From NCBI GenBank assembly GCA_014155875.1, contig JACEFZ010016150.1:193814-257813 (forward strand): a DNA stretch of 64,000 nucleotides, written 5' to 3'. Under the pieces are notes generated by a model that did not search any database, was not told the origin of the DNA, and worked only from the letters and a program-made list of their open reading frames with translations. Both the position numbers and the translations under genes were made by a program. Positions 10,705 to 21,782 of the stretch are shown piece by piece. Positions within the stretch are counted from its first letter, which is position 1. The number at the start of each line of letters is the position of its first letter. The stretch comes from Cepaea nemoralis (Eukaryota > Mollusca > Gastropoda > Stylommatophora > Helicidae).

Positions 10705-11160
10705 AATTGTCAATTCAGTTGTATCTTGTTGTTTCCCCTTGCTTTCTATATAGTTAATTGTTAATTCAGTTGTATGTTGTTGTTTCCCCTTGCTTTCTAT
10801 ATAGTTAATTGTTAATTCAGTTGTATGTTGTTGTTTCCCCTTGCTTTCTATATAGTTAATTGTTAATTCAGTTGTATGTTGTTGTTTCCCCTTGCTTTCT
10901 ATATAGTTAATTGTTAATTCAGTTGTATGTTGTTGTTTCTCCTTGCTTTCTATATAGTTAATTGTTAATTCAGTTGTATGTTGTTGTTTCCTATCGCTTT
11001 CTATATAGTTAATTGATCATTCAGTTGTATTTTGTTATTTCCCATCGCTTTTTATATAGTTAATTGTTCATTCAGTTGTTTATTTTTTTTTTTTTTTTTT
11101 CGTTGCTTCCCCTCCTTTCTATATAGTTAATTTTTCATTCAGCTGTATGTTGTTCTGTCC
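10705..11160. repeat. 51-bp minisatellite, right segment, plus poly-T
   Basis: About eight further units (aattcagttgtatgttgttg, then tttccccttgctttctatat) continue the array seen left of the LINE. Units decay toward the right, where T-runs lie at about 11084-11101 and, further on, 11207-11222. Confidence 0.85.
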
Positions 11161-11225
11161 AATTGCGTCCTGTATGGACAATAATTATATCAGAGAATAA
11201 ATCAACATTTTTTTTTTTTTTTTGC

Positions 11226-11577
11226 TTTTGCATATCCATTACAGGACATTTTCCAGCATTTTCCAGCTGCTGTTGATGTACTAGGCAAGATTGCACTCAG
11301 TAGTTTGCCATTGCTTTCCACTGCTTACATACCCCGTAAGTTACCAACGCGGCAAGAACCGCTACCGACTCTCGCGCAGGTTACGTTACTCACGAGACAG
11401 GAATTAAAGGCAAGTGGTCCCACTTCATTGCTCCGGGTTTCATCCCATGTAGCTTGGTCGTTACAAAAAGCTGCCCGCCCAGGAACTCTGTAGCTCTAGC
11501 GACGACTCAGTGAACTGAGAAGTCGCAGTCCGAGGTTGAACCCCCGATATTCGCAGAACCAAACAGGCAGCTTGACC
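11226..11577 (-). mobile_element. tRNA-derived SINE copy
   Basis: On the minus strand a tRNA-like head (tggtcaagctgcc as box A-like, ggggttcaacctc as box B-like near 11533-11547) precedes the shared SINE body and tail, seen on the plus strand as tgcatatccattacaggaca and cagtagtttgccattgcttt. The same tail occurs at 14395, 29265, 34430, 42564 and 63666. Confidence 0.55.
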
Positions 11578-11759
11578 ACTTCCTCAGATAGGGTCTCTCC
11601 CACCCCACCATCTCCTCCCCCACAAGACGTGACATGACATACCATTCCTCAGATTGAATCACTTACCAGTCACCTTGTTGACCACCAGTCGTGACATAAT
11701 GTACAGATTCGAGCCGAATCCCATGGCCTGATATGACATATATTCGCCTCACTGAATCA
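11578..11759. other. spacer preceding the 39-bp array
   Basis: Loose, degenerate versions of the array unit appear from about 11640 (cattcctcagattgaatcac). Nothing else recognised. Confidence 0.4.
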
Positions 11760-13145
11760 CCTGGCGTGACATTAATACCAATCCTCAGACTGAATCATCT
11801 ACCGTGACAGGACATACCAATCCTCAGACTTAATCATCTACCGTGACAGGACATACTAATCCTCAGACTGAATCATCTACCGTGACAGGACATACCAATC
11901 CTCAGACTGAATCATCTACCGTGACAGGACATACTAATCCTCAAACTGAATCATCTACCGTGACAGGACATACCAATCCTCAGACTGAATCATCTACCGT
12001 GACAGGACATACCAATCCTCAGACTGAATCATCTGCCGTGACAGGACATACCAATCCTCAGACTGAATCATCTGCCGTGACAGGACATACCAATCCTCAC
12101 ACTGAATCATCTGCCGTGACAGGTAATACCAATCCTCAGACTGAATCATCTGCCGTGACAGGATATACCAATCCTCAGACTGAATTATCTGCCGTGACAG
12201 GATATATCAATCCTCAGACTGAATCATCTGCCGTGACAGGAAATACCCATCCTCAGACTGAATCATCTGCCGTGACAGCATATACCAATCCTCAGACGGA
12301 TCATCTGCCGTGACAGGATATATCAATCCTCAGACTGAATCATCTGCCGTGACAGGACATACCAATCCTCAGACTGAATCATCTGCCGTGACAGGACATA
12401 CCAATCCTCAGACTGAATCATCTGCCGTGACAGGACATACCAATCCTCAGACTGAATCATCTGCCGTGACAGGACATACCAATCCTCAGACTGAATCACC
12501 TGCCGTGACAGGACATACCAATCCTCAGACTGAATCATCTGCCGTGACAGGACATACCAATCCTCAGACTGAATCATCTGCCGTGACAGGACATACCAAT
12601 CCTCAGGCTGAATCATCTGCCGTGACAGGACATACCAATCCTCAGACTGAATCATCTGCCGTGACAGGACATACCAATCCTCAGACTGAATCATCTGGCG
12701 TTGACAGGATATACCAATCCTCAGACTGAATCATCTGCCGTGACAGGACATACCAATCCTCAGACTGAATCATCTGCCGTGACAGGACATACCAATCCTC
12801 AGGCTGAATCATCTGCCGTGACAGGACATACCAATCCTCAGACTGAATCATCTGCCGTGACAGGACATACCAATCCTCAGACTGAATCATCTGCCGTGAC
12901 AGGACATACCAATCCTCAGACTGAATCACCTGCCGTGACAGGACATACCAATCCTCAGACTGAATCATCTGCCGTGACAGGACATACCAATCCTCAGACT
13001 GAATCATCTGCCGTGACAGGACATACCAATCCTCAGACTGAATCATCTGCCGTGACAGGACATACCAATCCTCAGACTGAATCACCTGACGTGACAGGAC
13101 ATACCAATCCTCAGACTGAATCACCTGACGTGACAGGACATACCG
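11760..13145. repeat. 39-bp minisatellite, about 35 copies, in frame on both strands
   Basis: The unit is gtgacaggacataccaatcc plus tcagactgaatcatctgcc, 39 bp. Being a multiple of three and free of stops, it reads as a 13-residue repeat (T-G-H-T-N-P-Q-T-E-S-S-A-V) on the plus strand and is also open on the minus strand. A one-base loss near 12296 and a one-base gain near 12697 shift the frame out and back. No splice sites, start context or neighbouring domain support a protein, so I call it a minisatellite. Confidence 0.9.
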
Positions 13146-13690
13146 TGGATGTGAACACGGCAGCTTTGGGGTGGATATCGGGCAAAAGAGTGACTAGGGC
13201 AATCCTGGTGTCTGATTCTCAGTCTGTATTGTATCAAGTTCAATACGGACAGTCTTGTCATCAGGGGATGCCAATCATAGACACTTCTACTGTACATAGA
13301 CTTACATGGACACACTGTCCGAGTCATGTAGGGGTATGAGGTCAGCTGCGAGCACATATTCCAGCGCCCAGAGCCCCGCTGGTTGGGACAATCACACCGG
13401 ATAAGACAGACATTCTAACAGCCACCTATGAGTGAATGCCAGAGAAGGTGCAATGCCAGCCGAAGACAGTTGAAACAATATATTTACGGATGCATGAATT
13501 TGGGTTTATTAAAGCGTGGGTCTTGCAAGAAGGAGATGAGACAAAGAATACGTGTTTGGAAGCAACGTGCTACTGAATGGATTAACGCCTACACCTAGCG
13601 ACCTTTGCTGCTAGAGATGGATCATCTGTGCTGTCTCACCGGTGTGCTATGATGTTGATTATTAAAACAATCAATCAATCAATCAATCAG
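13146..13690 (+). pseudogene. retrotransposon RNase H fragment with (AATC)n tail
   Basis: The sequence after the array reads ALGWISGKRVTRAILVSDSQ, SVLYQVQYG, then LTWTHCPSHVGV, matching RNase H modules of non-LTR elements (the SDSQS aspartate and the later CPSHVGV block). A stop follows at 13338; downstream sequence in shifted frames still resembles the C-terminal tail (for example EMRQRIRVWKQRATEW near 13530). It ends in aatcaatcaatcaatcaatc at 13669-13689, a retrotransposon 3' tail. Only the 3' part of an element is present. Confidence 0.6.
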
Positions 13691-14184
13691 ATATGAAATA
13701 CATGTCGTCGGAATCAATCACGCAATGTGTGACTGATCACCTTTGTGGAGTGAGTCTTTGACCCTCAGCAAATTCTCATACATCCAGCTGCTCTCTCAGT
13801 CCACTGTATCCAGTTTCCAGCTGTAGCAGTTGCTGGTGTCAGGATCCATTCATCCAGGAATGTAGTCAGTAGTAGGCCAGTTACAGATCCCTCGGCAATA
13901 AAAGAGCTCACAGCAGGCCATATAAACCGCTTCAATGGCAACCTGTTAATGTCCCAAAGCCACCCACAATAGAGTAAATATAATAGGTCTTCATCAGGGA
14001 CTATTAGGTTGCTTATAAAACTAACCAGCACTGAAGTCGATGCAACGATTCAAATATCGCAGCTACTCTGTAAACGGATATAGTACAATCAACGCCCCTT
14101 TTAGGACGAACAGAGAGAGGCAATAACACGTGTCCAATAAATACCTTCTTTGTCGGGGATGACGGTAGACGGTTCTACCTGCTT
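13691..14184. other. unassigned spacer
   Basis: No repeat or exon recognised. A minus-strand open frame of 88 codons at 13765-14031 has no known motif and is not supported as a gene. Confidence 0.4.
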
Positions 14185-14385
14185 TCTGTTAGCTCCGAAT
14201 GTTGGGCGACGCACACCAAACCCGACACCACATATTGTGGCAGCGGCTTCAGGTGGAGGAGCGCAATTGGGAGGGTGAGAGCCTTTTCCCGATCGGAGAA
14301 AACTGCAATCTAAAGACTAAATGTCATGATGGCAGGGCAGACCCTAAGCCTTCGTTTGTCACTACTCTGGGATCAAAGATCCGAC
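14185..14385 (+). repeat. dispersed repeat, copy 1
   Basis: The block containing gaatgttgggcgacgc, ggaggagcgcaattgggagg and atgtcatgatggcagggcag is present in reverse complement at 20817-21010 with moderate divergence. The class is unknown; size and lack of coding capacity fit a SINE or a LINE fragment. Confidence 0.6.
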
Positions 14386-14394
14386 AGGCGAACG

Positions 14395-14640
14395 GTTAGA
14401 GCATTGCTTTGATGAAACACGAAATCACACACAGCTTCTCCAGCTTGCCTTGTTCCAGACGTATTGGTGTTACCTTCAGTAGTATGCCATTGCTTTCCGA
14501 ACGACCGGCACTCATACCTTTGTATCAAACTCAGCGCATAGCGGTCTGCTTCCAAATCTCCCGCAGCTGTGTTTCGAACGCGGCATGCGGGATTACGAAA
14601 TGTGTTAGGTAGCCCCTTCACCACAACGCCGGTTCAAGTG
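14395..14640 (-). mobile_element. tRNA-derived SINE copy
   Basis: On the minus strand: box A-like tggtgaaggggctacct, box B-like gcgttcgaaac (near 14568-14580), then the shared body (caatggcatactac) and tail. It lies in the same family as the well-bounded copy at 42564-42806. Confidence 0.65.
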
Positions 14641-15119
14641 CCAGTAGTTAAAAAAAAACACAACACCTTACAGTTTTACAGGCTCCTGGAATCTCCTGTT
14701 TGAAAACCCGTGACTAGACATTGCACAAAACGAACATGGTCTATATACGCAACTGTTCTACTGTTGAATATATTAATAGGCGTTTCTTTGTACAGTATAT
14801 ATTTTAAAACGTTGATGGTTGTTAACCGTTGATTCCATGCTAGTATTGATTCGTTTCTGCTGGTTATAAATTTTAACCGTTTACTGTAAAATTTTTCATG
14901 TTGAACATTAAGCTTTCATACATACATTTCATAGATGTTTTACCATTCCAGTCCTTTCTTCTATATATCCCACATATATTTGTCTTTAGGCGTTGAAGGC
15001 CCATTTCTGGTTCATGTTAACAGACGCAGTTTAGTTTTCAAACATTTATTGTGTATTTTATATTTATATTTGTAAACTTGTGGTCATTGCATGAATACAA
15101 CGCGAAACACACAAAATAA
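14641..15119. other. AT-rich spacer, nothing recognised
   Basis: High AT content and short T or A runs. No exon, repeat unit or structural RNA recognised. Confidence 0.4.
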
Positions 15120-15280
15120 CTGAACATTCTACATGTCCCCAAGCCTAGGATGGACTTATACACAACAAGCTTAACGTACCCAGCAGCTCAGCCGTGGACA
15201 ATCTTCCACAAGAAATCAAAGACACCACCAATCTCTATACATTCAACCGCCAACTAGTATTAAATTATTGTTAACGTTCA
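15120..15280 (+). pseudogene. LINE C-terminal scrap
   Basis: A frame reads NVPSSSAVDNLPQEIKDTTN and LYTFNRQLVLN, resembling the end of many LINE ORF2 proteins (the 'LP.EI....L.TFK..L' pattern). It is immediately followed by the left arm of a fold-back repeat at about 15285, which may be this element's 3' sequence. Confidence 0.5.
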
Positions 15281-15284
15281 CTCA

Positions 15285-16170
15285 CACATATGGCAAGGGA
15301 CACTAGTAATAGGGAAAGCTAATCCACCCGCACAAATCAGTCCAGTGCATTAGAAGTCAGATGGAAGATGTACAACAGAGATTAAGAGCAGAATAGGGCA
15401 AGCAAGGACCGCATTTCAGAAAATGAAAAGTATCTTATGCAATAAGTCACTGTCACTGAGTGTAAGAAAGAGAGTGCTGAAATGTTATGTAGAACCAGTT
15501 TTGCTGTATGGCAGTGAATCTTGGAATGTAAATGAACAAATTAAGAAGAAATTAGAAGCAACAGAGATGTGGTTCCTGAGATGAATGTTGCGAATTCCTT
15601 GGACTGCCAGAGTAACTAACGACGACTGCCTGAAACAGGCTAATGAAACTAGAACATTATATACAACAATAAGAAAGAGACAAATATCTTTCTTCGGTCA
15701 TGTGATGAGAAGAGAGGCATTGGAGAATATCGTGACAACTGGAAAGATTGAGGGGAAGAGAGGCAGAGGCAGACCAAGAGAAATGATGCTGGATGGATTG
15801 AGACGGTGGCATGGAGGAATATCAGCAGCAGAGTTGATCCAGAAAACCAAAGACCGAGATCTGTGGAGAGCCATGAACGCCTACGCCAGCCGGCACGGCA
15901 CTTGATGATGATGATGATGCACTAGAAGTATAGGGTGTATTTTTAATGACTGTGCAGTGTTTGAAAATATTGCTGGTCCAATTTTTGTATTCACCCTCTG
16001 TAAAGTTCATGCAACATAATAGGTAAATACAAAACTTGGACCGGTAATATTTTCAAACACTGCACAATCATTAAAAATACACCCTGTACTTCTAATGCAC
16101 TGAGCTGATTTTTGCGCGTGGATTTGCTTTCACTGTTAGTAGTATCCCTTGCCATCAGGACCCACTCCCG
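15285..16170. mobile_element. fold-back repeat with about 150-bp arms, split by an RTE fragment
   Basis: The left arm is 15285-15357 joined to 15930-16000; the right arm is about 16010-16170. Matching blocks are tggcaagggacactagtaat, cagtgcattagaagt, agggtgtatttttaatgac and gtgcagtgtttgaaaatatt, each found in reverse complement on the other arm. The loop contains ctctgtaaagttcatgcaac. The left arm is interrupted by an RTE 3' fragment flanked by tgcattagaagt and tgcactagaagt. A shorter relative lies at 28833-28990. Confidence 0.75.
15358..15917 (+). mobile_element. RTE LINE 3' fragment with (GAT)n tail and 12-bp target duplication
   Basis: The frame ending at 15905 reads MLRIPWTARVTNDDCLKQAN, SFFGHVMRREALENIVTTGK, KRGRGRPREMMLDGLRRW and NAYASRHGT-stop, the typical RTE ORF C-terminus; upstream 15374-15585 encodes the preceding VLLYGSESW-like block in a broken frame. 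The tail is (gat)n at 15904-15918. The insert is flanked by tgcattagaagt (15346-15357) and tgcactagaagt (15918-15929), an 11/12 target duplication. Heavily 5' truncated. Confidence 0.8.
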
Positions 16171-16204
16171 ACTTCTATGGTACTTGTAATGTATGTCCCC
16201 AAGT

Positions 16205-16370
16205 CAAGGACGAGAAGTCAACATTTTAGTCCAACTGACCACTGTAGGGGTTGAACCCGCAACCTCGGCATCAGCGCACGGGATGTTTAAGAACGTGCGC
16301 TCTGATCTTTTCGACCATGCTGACTTCCCGCCAGCTATGTGAACACGACCCCAGGACAAGCTACATTCTC
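16205..16370 (-). mobile_element. tRNA-like SINE head
   Basis: On the minus strand, tggtcgaaaagatcagagcg (box A region) and gcgggttcaacccc (box B, near 16249-16262) have the spacing of a pol III type 2 promoter. Several tRNA positions do not pair, so this is not a functional tRNA gene. Confidence 0.55.
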
Positions 16371-16377
16371 CCTTCAT

Positions 16378-16414
16378 AATAAATAAATAAATAAATAAAT
16401 AAATAATAATAATA

Positions 16415-16493
<79 letters not shown>
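16378..16493. repeat. (AATA)n followed by (CA)n
   Basis: About eight AATA/AAT units (16378-16417), then an uninterrupted CA run to about 16493. Confidence 0.95.
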
Positions 16494-16494
<1 letters not shown>

Positions 16495-17155
16495 TGTCAC
16501 TTTGCCGTCTTGACAGACGATAGTTTGTGCTTTAATTAAAACGGCATAATAACTTTTACCTATGGCGGTAGCGAATGTGACTGATAAGGCCAATTCGCGC
16601 TGTAAATGTTCGTTCACAGTGGGTGCGTGTGAACACGTGGTCATTTCCACCATCATGCACCATCTTACGTCTCACACGCTCGGTGTGTGACTTATCTGCA
16701 ATAATTTTCTCCTTTGTTTTTATTCCATTTCTGATGTTTGCCCTCCATGCAACATGTTCAGCGGCGACTTGCTCCCAATGAGCATTATCAATGCCTGTAT
16801 CAATCATGTCCAGCTTACACAATCTTTGTATCGTAGTAGAGGCCGACCCTGAGATCACTTACCTATCTGTAATTCACCAAAAAAGATGTCCTTTGGTATT
16901 CTACCATCATCCATCCTCCTAACGTGTCCTATCCCTGTAAGTCTACGAAGACTGAGCATGGAATAAACCGTCACACAACCTGATCTTTCCAATACTTTAG
17001 TATTTGTGATTTTGTCTTGCCACTTAATACCAAGAATTCTTCGCATGACACCGCATATGAAAGCTGTTTAATCGTTTCTCTTGGCGTGAGTAAGTTGTCC
17101 AGGTTTCACTGCTATAAAGAAGGGTACTAATGACACAGACTTGATAGACAAGGTT
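16494..17155 (-). pseudogene. 5'-truncated copy of the C2H2-tailed LINE
   Basis: On the minus strand it encodes, in shifting frames, STLLYSSETWTTYSRQEKRL (about 17130), MRRILGIKWQDKITNTKVLE, RRMDDGRIPKDIFFGELQ, then DMIDTGIDNAHWEQVAAEHV and the finger FTRTHCERTFTARIGLISH. The 3' end at 16494-16560 matches that of the 8337-10704 element. A (TAA)n block sits at the truncated 5' side. Several frameshifts: inactive. Confidence 0.85.
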
Positions 17156-17156
17156 G

Positions 17157-17157
<1 letters not shown>

Positions 17158-17213
<56 letters not shown>
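17158..17213. repeat. (TAA)n microsatellite
   Basis: About 18 uninterrupted TAA units ending at about 17213, directly bordering the TIR element. Confidence 0.95.
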
Positions 17214-17214
<1 letters not shown>

Positions 17215-18012
17215 TAGTCATTAGGCGCGGTTCCAACTTCACGGCAACGGGTCTACCTCATTATGCTCCGTTCCTGTGCCAGGAATATCACACAAAATTC
17301 TCTCACTGCCCTATATGAAAAGTGGAATAGACAGGAGTCTCGACAAACCAACAGCCCGCACAGGTACACTGTGCATAAAGCTGCCGCCAGAATGCCAACC
17401 TCCCGTGTGTTGCCGGGGCCCATAAGGGAAGCAAAGAATAGCAACACTGTAGCCTACCACGCATGTCGTAAGAGGCGACTAAGGAGGCTTGATGGTTCCG
17501 TCGAACTGCTACTGAGTGAGTGCGTGGCGCGACACTGTGAGCTGTGAGTTTCGTGTGAAGTGCTTTTGAATCTGCCCAAGTTTTTTTTGGGAACGTGACT
17601 GCATGTTCGGAGCGATGGCAGGTGGCTATGTCCCAGAGTTGACCGGTTTTTGCCTTATGCAGAAATGCGTGGCTGCTGGGCTTCTGGTTGACTGCCACTG
17701 CCATCGACGATGAACTGTATTTTCGTGGACTGTGTGGGTGAACATCTAGGAACCACCAAGATAGGAAAATGACTGCCGATTCCATCAGAGATAAACAGGG
17801 TGTTTCGTGGGGGACTGGTGTGTTGACATTCTGGAGGCGGCATTATGCACAGTGTATCTGTGCGGGCTGTTGTTTGTCGAGACTCCTGTCTTTTCCACTT
17901 TTCACATTGGGCAGTGGGGAGCGTTTTTTGTGATATTCACTGGCACAGGAACGGAGCATAATGGGGACGACCCGTTGCTGTGAAGTTGGAACTGCGACTA
18001 ACTAACTAACTA
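17214..18012. mobile_element. non-autonomous DNA element with about 190-bp terminal inverted repeats
   Basis: Left arm 17214-17405 and right arm about 17820-18012 are reverse complements: gttccaacttcacggcaacg, attatgctccgttcctgtgc, gacaggagtctcgacaaacc and gcccgcacaggtacactgtg each recur inverted. The roughly 415-bp interior has no transposase frame; open frames across it are frame by-products. ttagt/actaa bases flank the ends, but no clean target duplication is visible beside the (TAA)n and (CTAA)n tracts. Confidence 0.75.
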
Positions 18013-18360
18013 ACAGAATTCCAACACAAACGTCCTCCACGAAAAATACAGTTCATAGTCGATGGAAGTGTCAATCACTAGAAAACCAGCATCCACACAT
18101 CCCTGCATAAGGCAATCCAGTCAGTTAGCGAGATGCCGGCCGCCATCATTCCGAACTTGCAATTCACGCTATAAACAACCGCGGACAGATTAAAAAACCA
18201 TTCGACACGAAATTCACAGCGCCACGTACTCAACTCAGTAGCAGGGCGACGGAAACCATACACTACCCGTCCAATATGAGGAAAACACGAATGCAAACGG
18301 TAGCCACAAGCATAATAAATCCAGAGGCCATAACTGTTTAAATGCCTATCCTCCATGTTG
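18013..18360 (-). repeat. diverged inverted copy of the neighbouring TIR element's interior
   Basis: Blocks such as aaatacagttcatagtcgat, ctgcataaggcaatcc and cactcaactcagtagcag match in reverse complement the interior at about 17440-17720 (with catcgacgatgaactgtatt). The copy is much more diverged than the two TIR arms are from each other, so it is an older member of the family lying head to head with the younger one. Confidence 0.6.
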
Positions 18361-18367
18361 GGGACAC

Positions 18368-18486
<119 letters not shown>

Positions 18487-18689
18487 CTCAGTATACTAAT
18501 CATTCTTGTATGATTGGTACGGTATATTTCCCAGAGCTAATTACAATTGCAATGTAAATAATTAGTAATAATGGTATTAACGAGTCAAATAGTAACCAGT
18601 TGTGCATATTTCCCATGCCTTTGTAATGCACATATTGGTACTGCTGTTACTGCTGTTGTTGTTGTTTAAGATGAACATAATAAGTCATG

Positions 18690-19045
18690 TACGAATTAAA
18701 TCATGTATGAATGAAATCATGTATGAATGAAATCATGTATGAATGAAATCATGTATGAATGAAATAATGAATGAATGAAATCATGTATGAATGAAATAAT
18801 GTATGAATGAAATCATGTACGAATGAAATCATGTATGAATGAAATAATGAATGAATGAAATCATGTATGAATGAAATAATGTAGAATGAAATCATGTATG
18901 AATGAAATAATGTATGAATGAAATCATGTATGAATGAAATCATGTATGAATGAAATAATGTAGAATGAAATCATGTATGAATGAAATAATGTATGAATGA
19001 AATCATGTATTTAATGAAATCATGTATGAATGAAATAATGTATGC
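18690..19045. repeat. 16-bp minisatellite
   Basis: Units of gaatgaaatcatgtat alternate with a gaatgaaataatgtat variant over about 22 copies. The IHDF-like open frame on the minus strand is a by-product. Confidence 0.9.
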
Positions 19046-19243
19046 AAAGAGAGAGATAGATAAGGTAGAATGTTAACACCACCTTTGTTAATTCTTAACT
19101 CTTTGAATATAAAAAGTGTTTGCTCTTTTGTTCTACTGTTATTTTCGAGCAGTTTTCAATATAAAATTTTCATTAGTGTTTCGTATAATCACAAATTAAG
19201 ATGTTTCTTTAGAGGGAGATACAGCAAGGTAACCCTGCATATT

Positions 19244-19244
<1 letters not shown>

Positions 19245-19314
<70 letters not shown>

Positions 19315-19419
19315 CTAACCACTCAAACTCACAAACAAAGATTCACACACACACACACACACACAAATAAACACACACATACACACACACAAACCACCCG
19401 AACTAACAAACAACAAACG

Positions 19420-19465
<46 letters not shown>

Positions 19466-19640
19466 ACTCGAACTAACAATCAATAAACCTTCACACACGC
19501 ACACACACACACACACACACACACTGCTAGGATTCGGGATACAATGTTTAGGCCTGGGCGTCATATGAACACATACACATTCACATTCATAAACCTTCAG
19601 TCACATACCCACATCCACACCCACACCCACATCCACATCC
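19245..19640. repeat. (CA)n-rich block
   Basis: Successive CA runs (19247-19320, 19345-19395, 19420-19465, 19493-19525) are separated by near-identical spacers (accactcgaactaacaa-like), so the block grew as a higher-order repeat of CA run plus spacer. CCACAC/CCACAT repeats follow at 19607-19645. Confidence 0.9.
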
Positions 19641-19810
19641 ACACATTGCCAATATTTACCACACTATACATTTCTCGACTAATTAACCCGTCCGCACATC
19701 TCAGCTCAGTGCATGAAATCGGTACACCCAAGACATTCCCCGGTATCCACCCTAACCTGGGCCCACCCGGAGGCTCGGGCCAGTTGTAAACATCCGCATA
19801 AGGACATGAG

Positions 19811-20006
19811 GGAATGGTCAATAGCACAGGTGTAATGGTTAATAGTACATGCCTAATGGTCAAGAGTACAGGCGTAATGGTTAATAGAACATGTATAATG
19901 GTCAATAGAACACGTGTAATGGTCAATATAACATGTGTAACGGTCAATAGAACATGTTTAATAGTCAATAGTACAGGTGTAATGGTCAATAGTACAGGTG
20001 TAATGT
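19811..20006. repeat. 21-bp minisatellite
   Basis: About nine units of aatggtcaatagtacaggtg with alternating -acatgt-/-acaggt- variants. Confidence 0.9.
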
Positions 20007-20518
20007 ATCTGGAGGGAATAGACCTTACAGTGAAGCAGAGACTGAGGGAATAGACTACCTTGTCCAGATGTAATTATGACCCTACCGCAGGTCTGTTTAT
20101 CCAGGCCACCTATTCTGTGCTGTAAACAATGAAGATGAGTGTCCCCCCTCCCCCGTCCCCCCCCCCCCCCCCAGTGATCTGTCACACAACAGACAACAGA
20201 AACACAAATACACGTACACATATTGTATGTTCACAACTTTCATTGACTAACTAATGTCTGACGCTTAACATAACAAAATACAAATACGTACACAGCTTAC
20301 ATTGATTAACTAATGTCCGATGTTTAACATAGCAAACACCTTGCACTGCAGTAAACATTTACTGGAAGTAAGTGGATACTGCAATTTCATTTTTGGCTGA
20401 GCAATGTGCGCTATTGTAAACTGGATCCACTCAAGTTAGGTAAACAACGATTATAATAATGGATCTAGAATGCTAATTCTTGTGTACTAAATTCTTCAGA
20501 TATGTAATTTGTTATATT
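20007..20518. other. unassigned spacer with a poly-C run
   Basis: A C-run lies at about 20158-20172. Two diverged copies of the block around ttgactaactaatgtctgac lie at 20240-20275 and 20300-20335. No gene seen. Confidence 0.4.
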
Positions 20519-20603
20519 CATTGGCACCTTGCCGAATTGACAGACGATAGTTTGTTACACTGTGCTATAAAAAGGCATAATAACTACAACCCATGGCGGT
20601 AAG
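20519..20603 (-). mobile_element. LINE 3' tail, extreme 5' truncation
   Basis: cattggcacc, ttgacagacgatagtttgtt and aaaaaggcataataactac match the 3' end of the LINE at 8337-8415. Homology stops after atggcgg at about 20600. Confidence 0.75.
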
Positions 20604-20816
20604 ATCAGGGATGGAGTTATACCTCTCTATAACACAAAGCCTGGGCTAATATATGAAGACCATGTGTTGGCCATGCAGCATGATCCCTCTCTCGGCCTGC
20701 CTAGTTCACTCCAGAGGAAAGGTAACACCAATACATCTGGAACCAGACAAGCTGCAGAAGCTGCCGGATTAGCAAAGCGATACTGTAACTGTCCACCTGT
20801 CGGAGCTTCGATCCTA

Positions 20817-21010
20817 GACCAGCTGCCAACCTAGGTTTAGAGCCTGGTCTGCCCTGCCATGACATTTTGTCTTTAGGTTGCATTCCCTTGCACCAGGATA
20901 AGGCTTGTACCCTCCCAACTGCGCTCCTCCGCCCGAAGCCGTTGGCACAATGTGGGGTGTCAGGTTTGGTAAGCGCCGCCCAACATTCGGCGATAACAGA
21001 AGCAGGTAGT
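20817..21010 (-). repeat. dispersed repeat, copy 2
   Basis: Reverse complement of the 14185-14385 block: ctgccctgccatgacatttt, ctcccaactgcgctcctccg and gcgccgcccaacattcggc. Confidence 0.6.
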
Positions 21011-21243
21011 ACCGTCGACTGTCATACGGTAGTTTGTTATATGCATAGATGTAATCAGTAGGATTATACGAATCACAATTTGTGGTGAGATTAAACGGTG
21101 GAACCAGTCTGGAAAACACATGACCTGATTATTGGGGATATCCAAGTGGGGATGGAAATTTTCCTCCGCTGACTGACGACCCGTCTCAGGTGATGGTGGA
21201 CTCAAAATCCCCAGTGTAATTCAACTGCACTTATTAAAGATCT

Positions 21244-21460
21244 TATCTCGTAGATTCACACAAGGAACGGGAGGGCAACATGTTGACAATGAATGATTCA
21301 CACAAAGAATGTGGGGGAAACATATTGACAATGAATGATTCACACAAATTATGTGGGGGAAACATATTGACAATGAATGATTCACACAAGGAATGTGAGG
21401 GCAGCATGTTGATAATGAATGATTCACACAAGAATTGTTAGGGCAACATATTGACAATAG
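21244..21460. repeat. 42-bp minisatellite, five copies
   Basis: Units gattcacacaaggaatgtgg plus gggaaacatattgacaatga with point differences; the last is partial. Confidence 0.9.
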
Positions 21461-21782
21461 GGACTCAGATAACCATAACTATTCCATAAATGTATCCAAT
21501 TTATTTGGTGAAGCTTTCATGACATATTGTATGTATGTTTGTCACAAACATGCCAGCTGTCTTTGAGTCCGGGCGATGACTCCCACTGTCTCTCGCCCAG
21601 TAAACACTTGCCGTGAGACACAATCTAAACCACGTTTCAATAATACGTAACACCCTGCTTGACAACGAAGGAGTTCTGTTTTAATATTATTTTATATTGT
21701 TATTTTTTTTTTTTAAAGATCTGTTTGTCTTGTCTCGTCCCTGATGAAAATTTATAAAATCGAAACTTCGTGTGTCGTGTCC
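21461..21782. other. unassigned spacer
   Basis: No recognisable feature apart from a T-run at 21702-21714. Confidence 0.4.

Noticed and set aside
11843..13339. A mucin-like gene over the 39-bp array
   Set aside because: The repeat is open on both strands, is broken twice, lacks a start or acceptor, and runs straight into a retrotransposon RNase H fragment.
15917..16100. atgcac as a 6-bp target duplication of a 172-bp MITE
   Set aside because: The outer arms of the fold-back continue beyond these bases (cagtgcattagaagt occurs in both arms), so atgcac belongs to the repeat itself and to the RTE target duplication.
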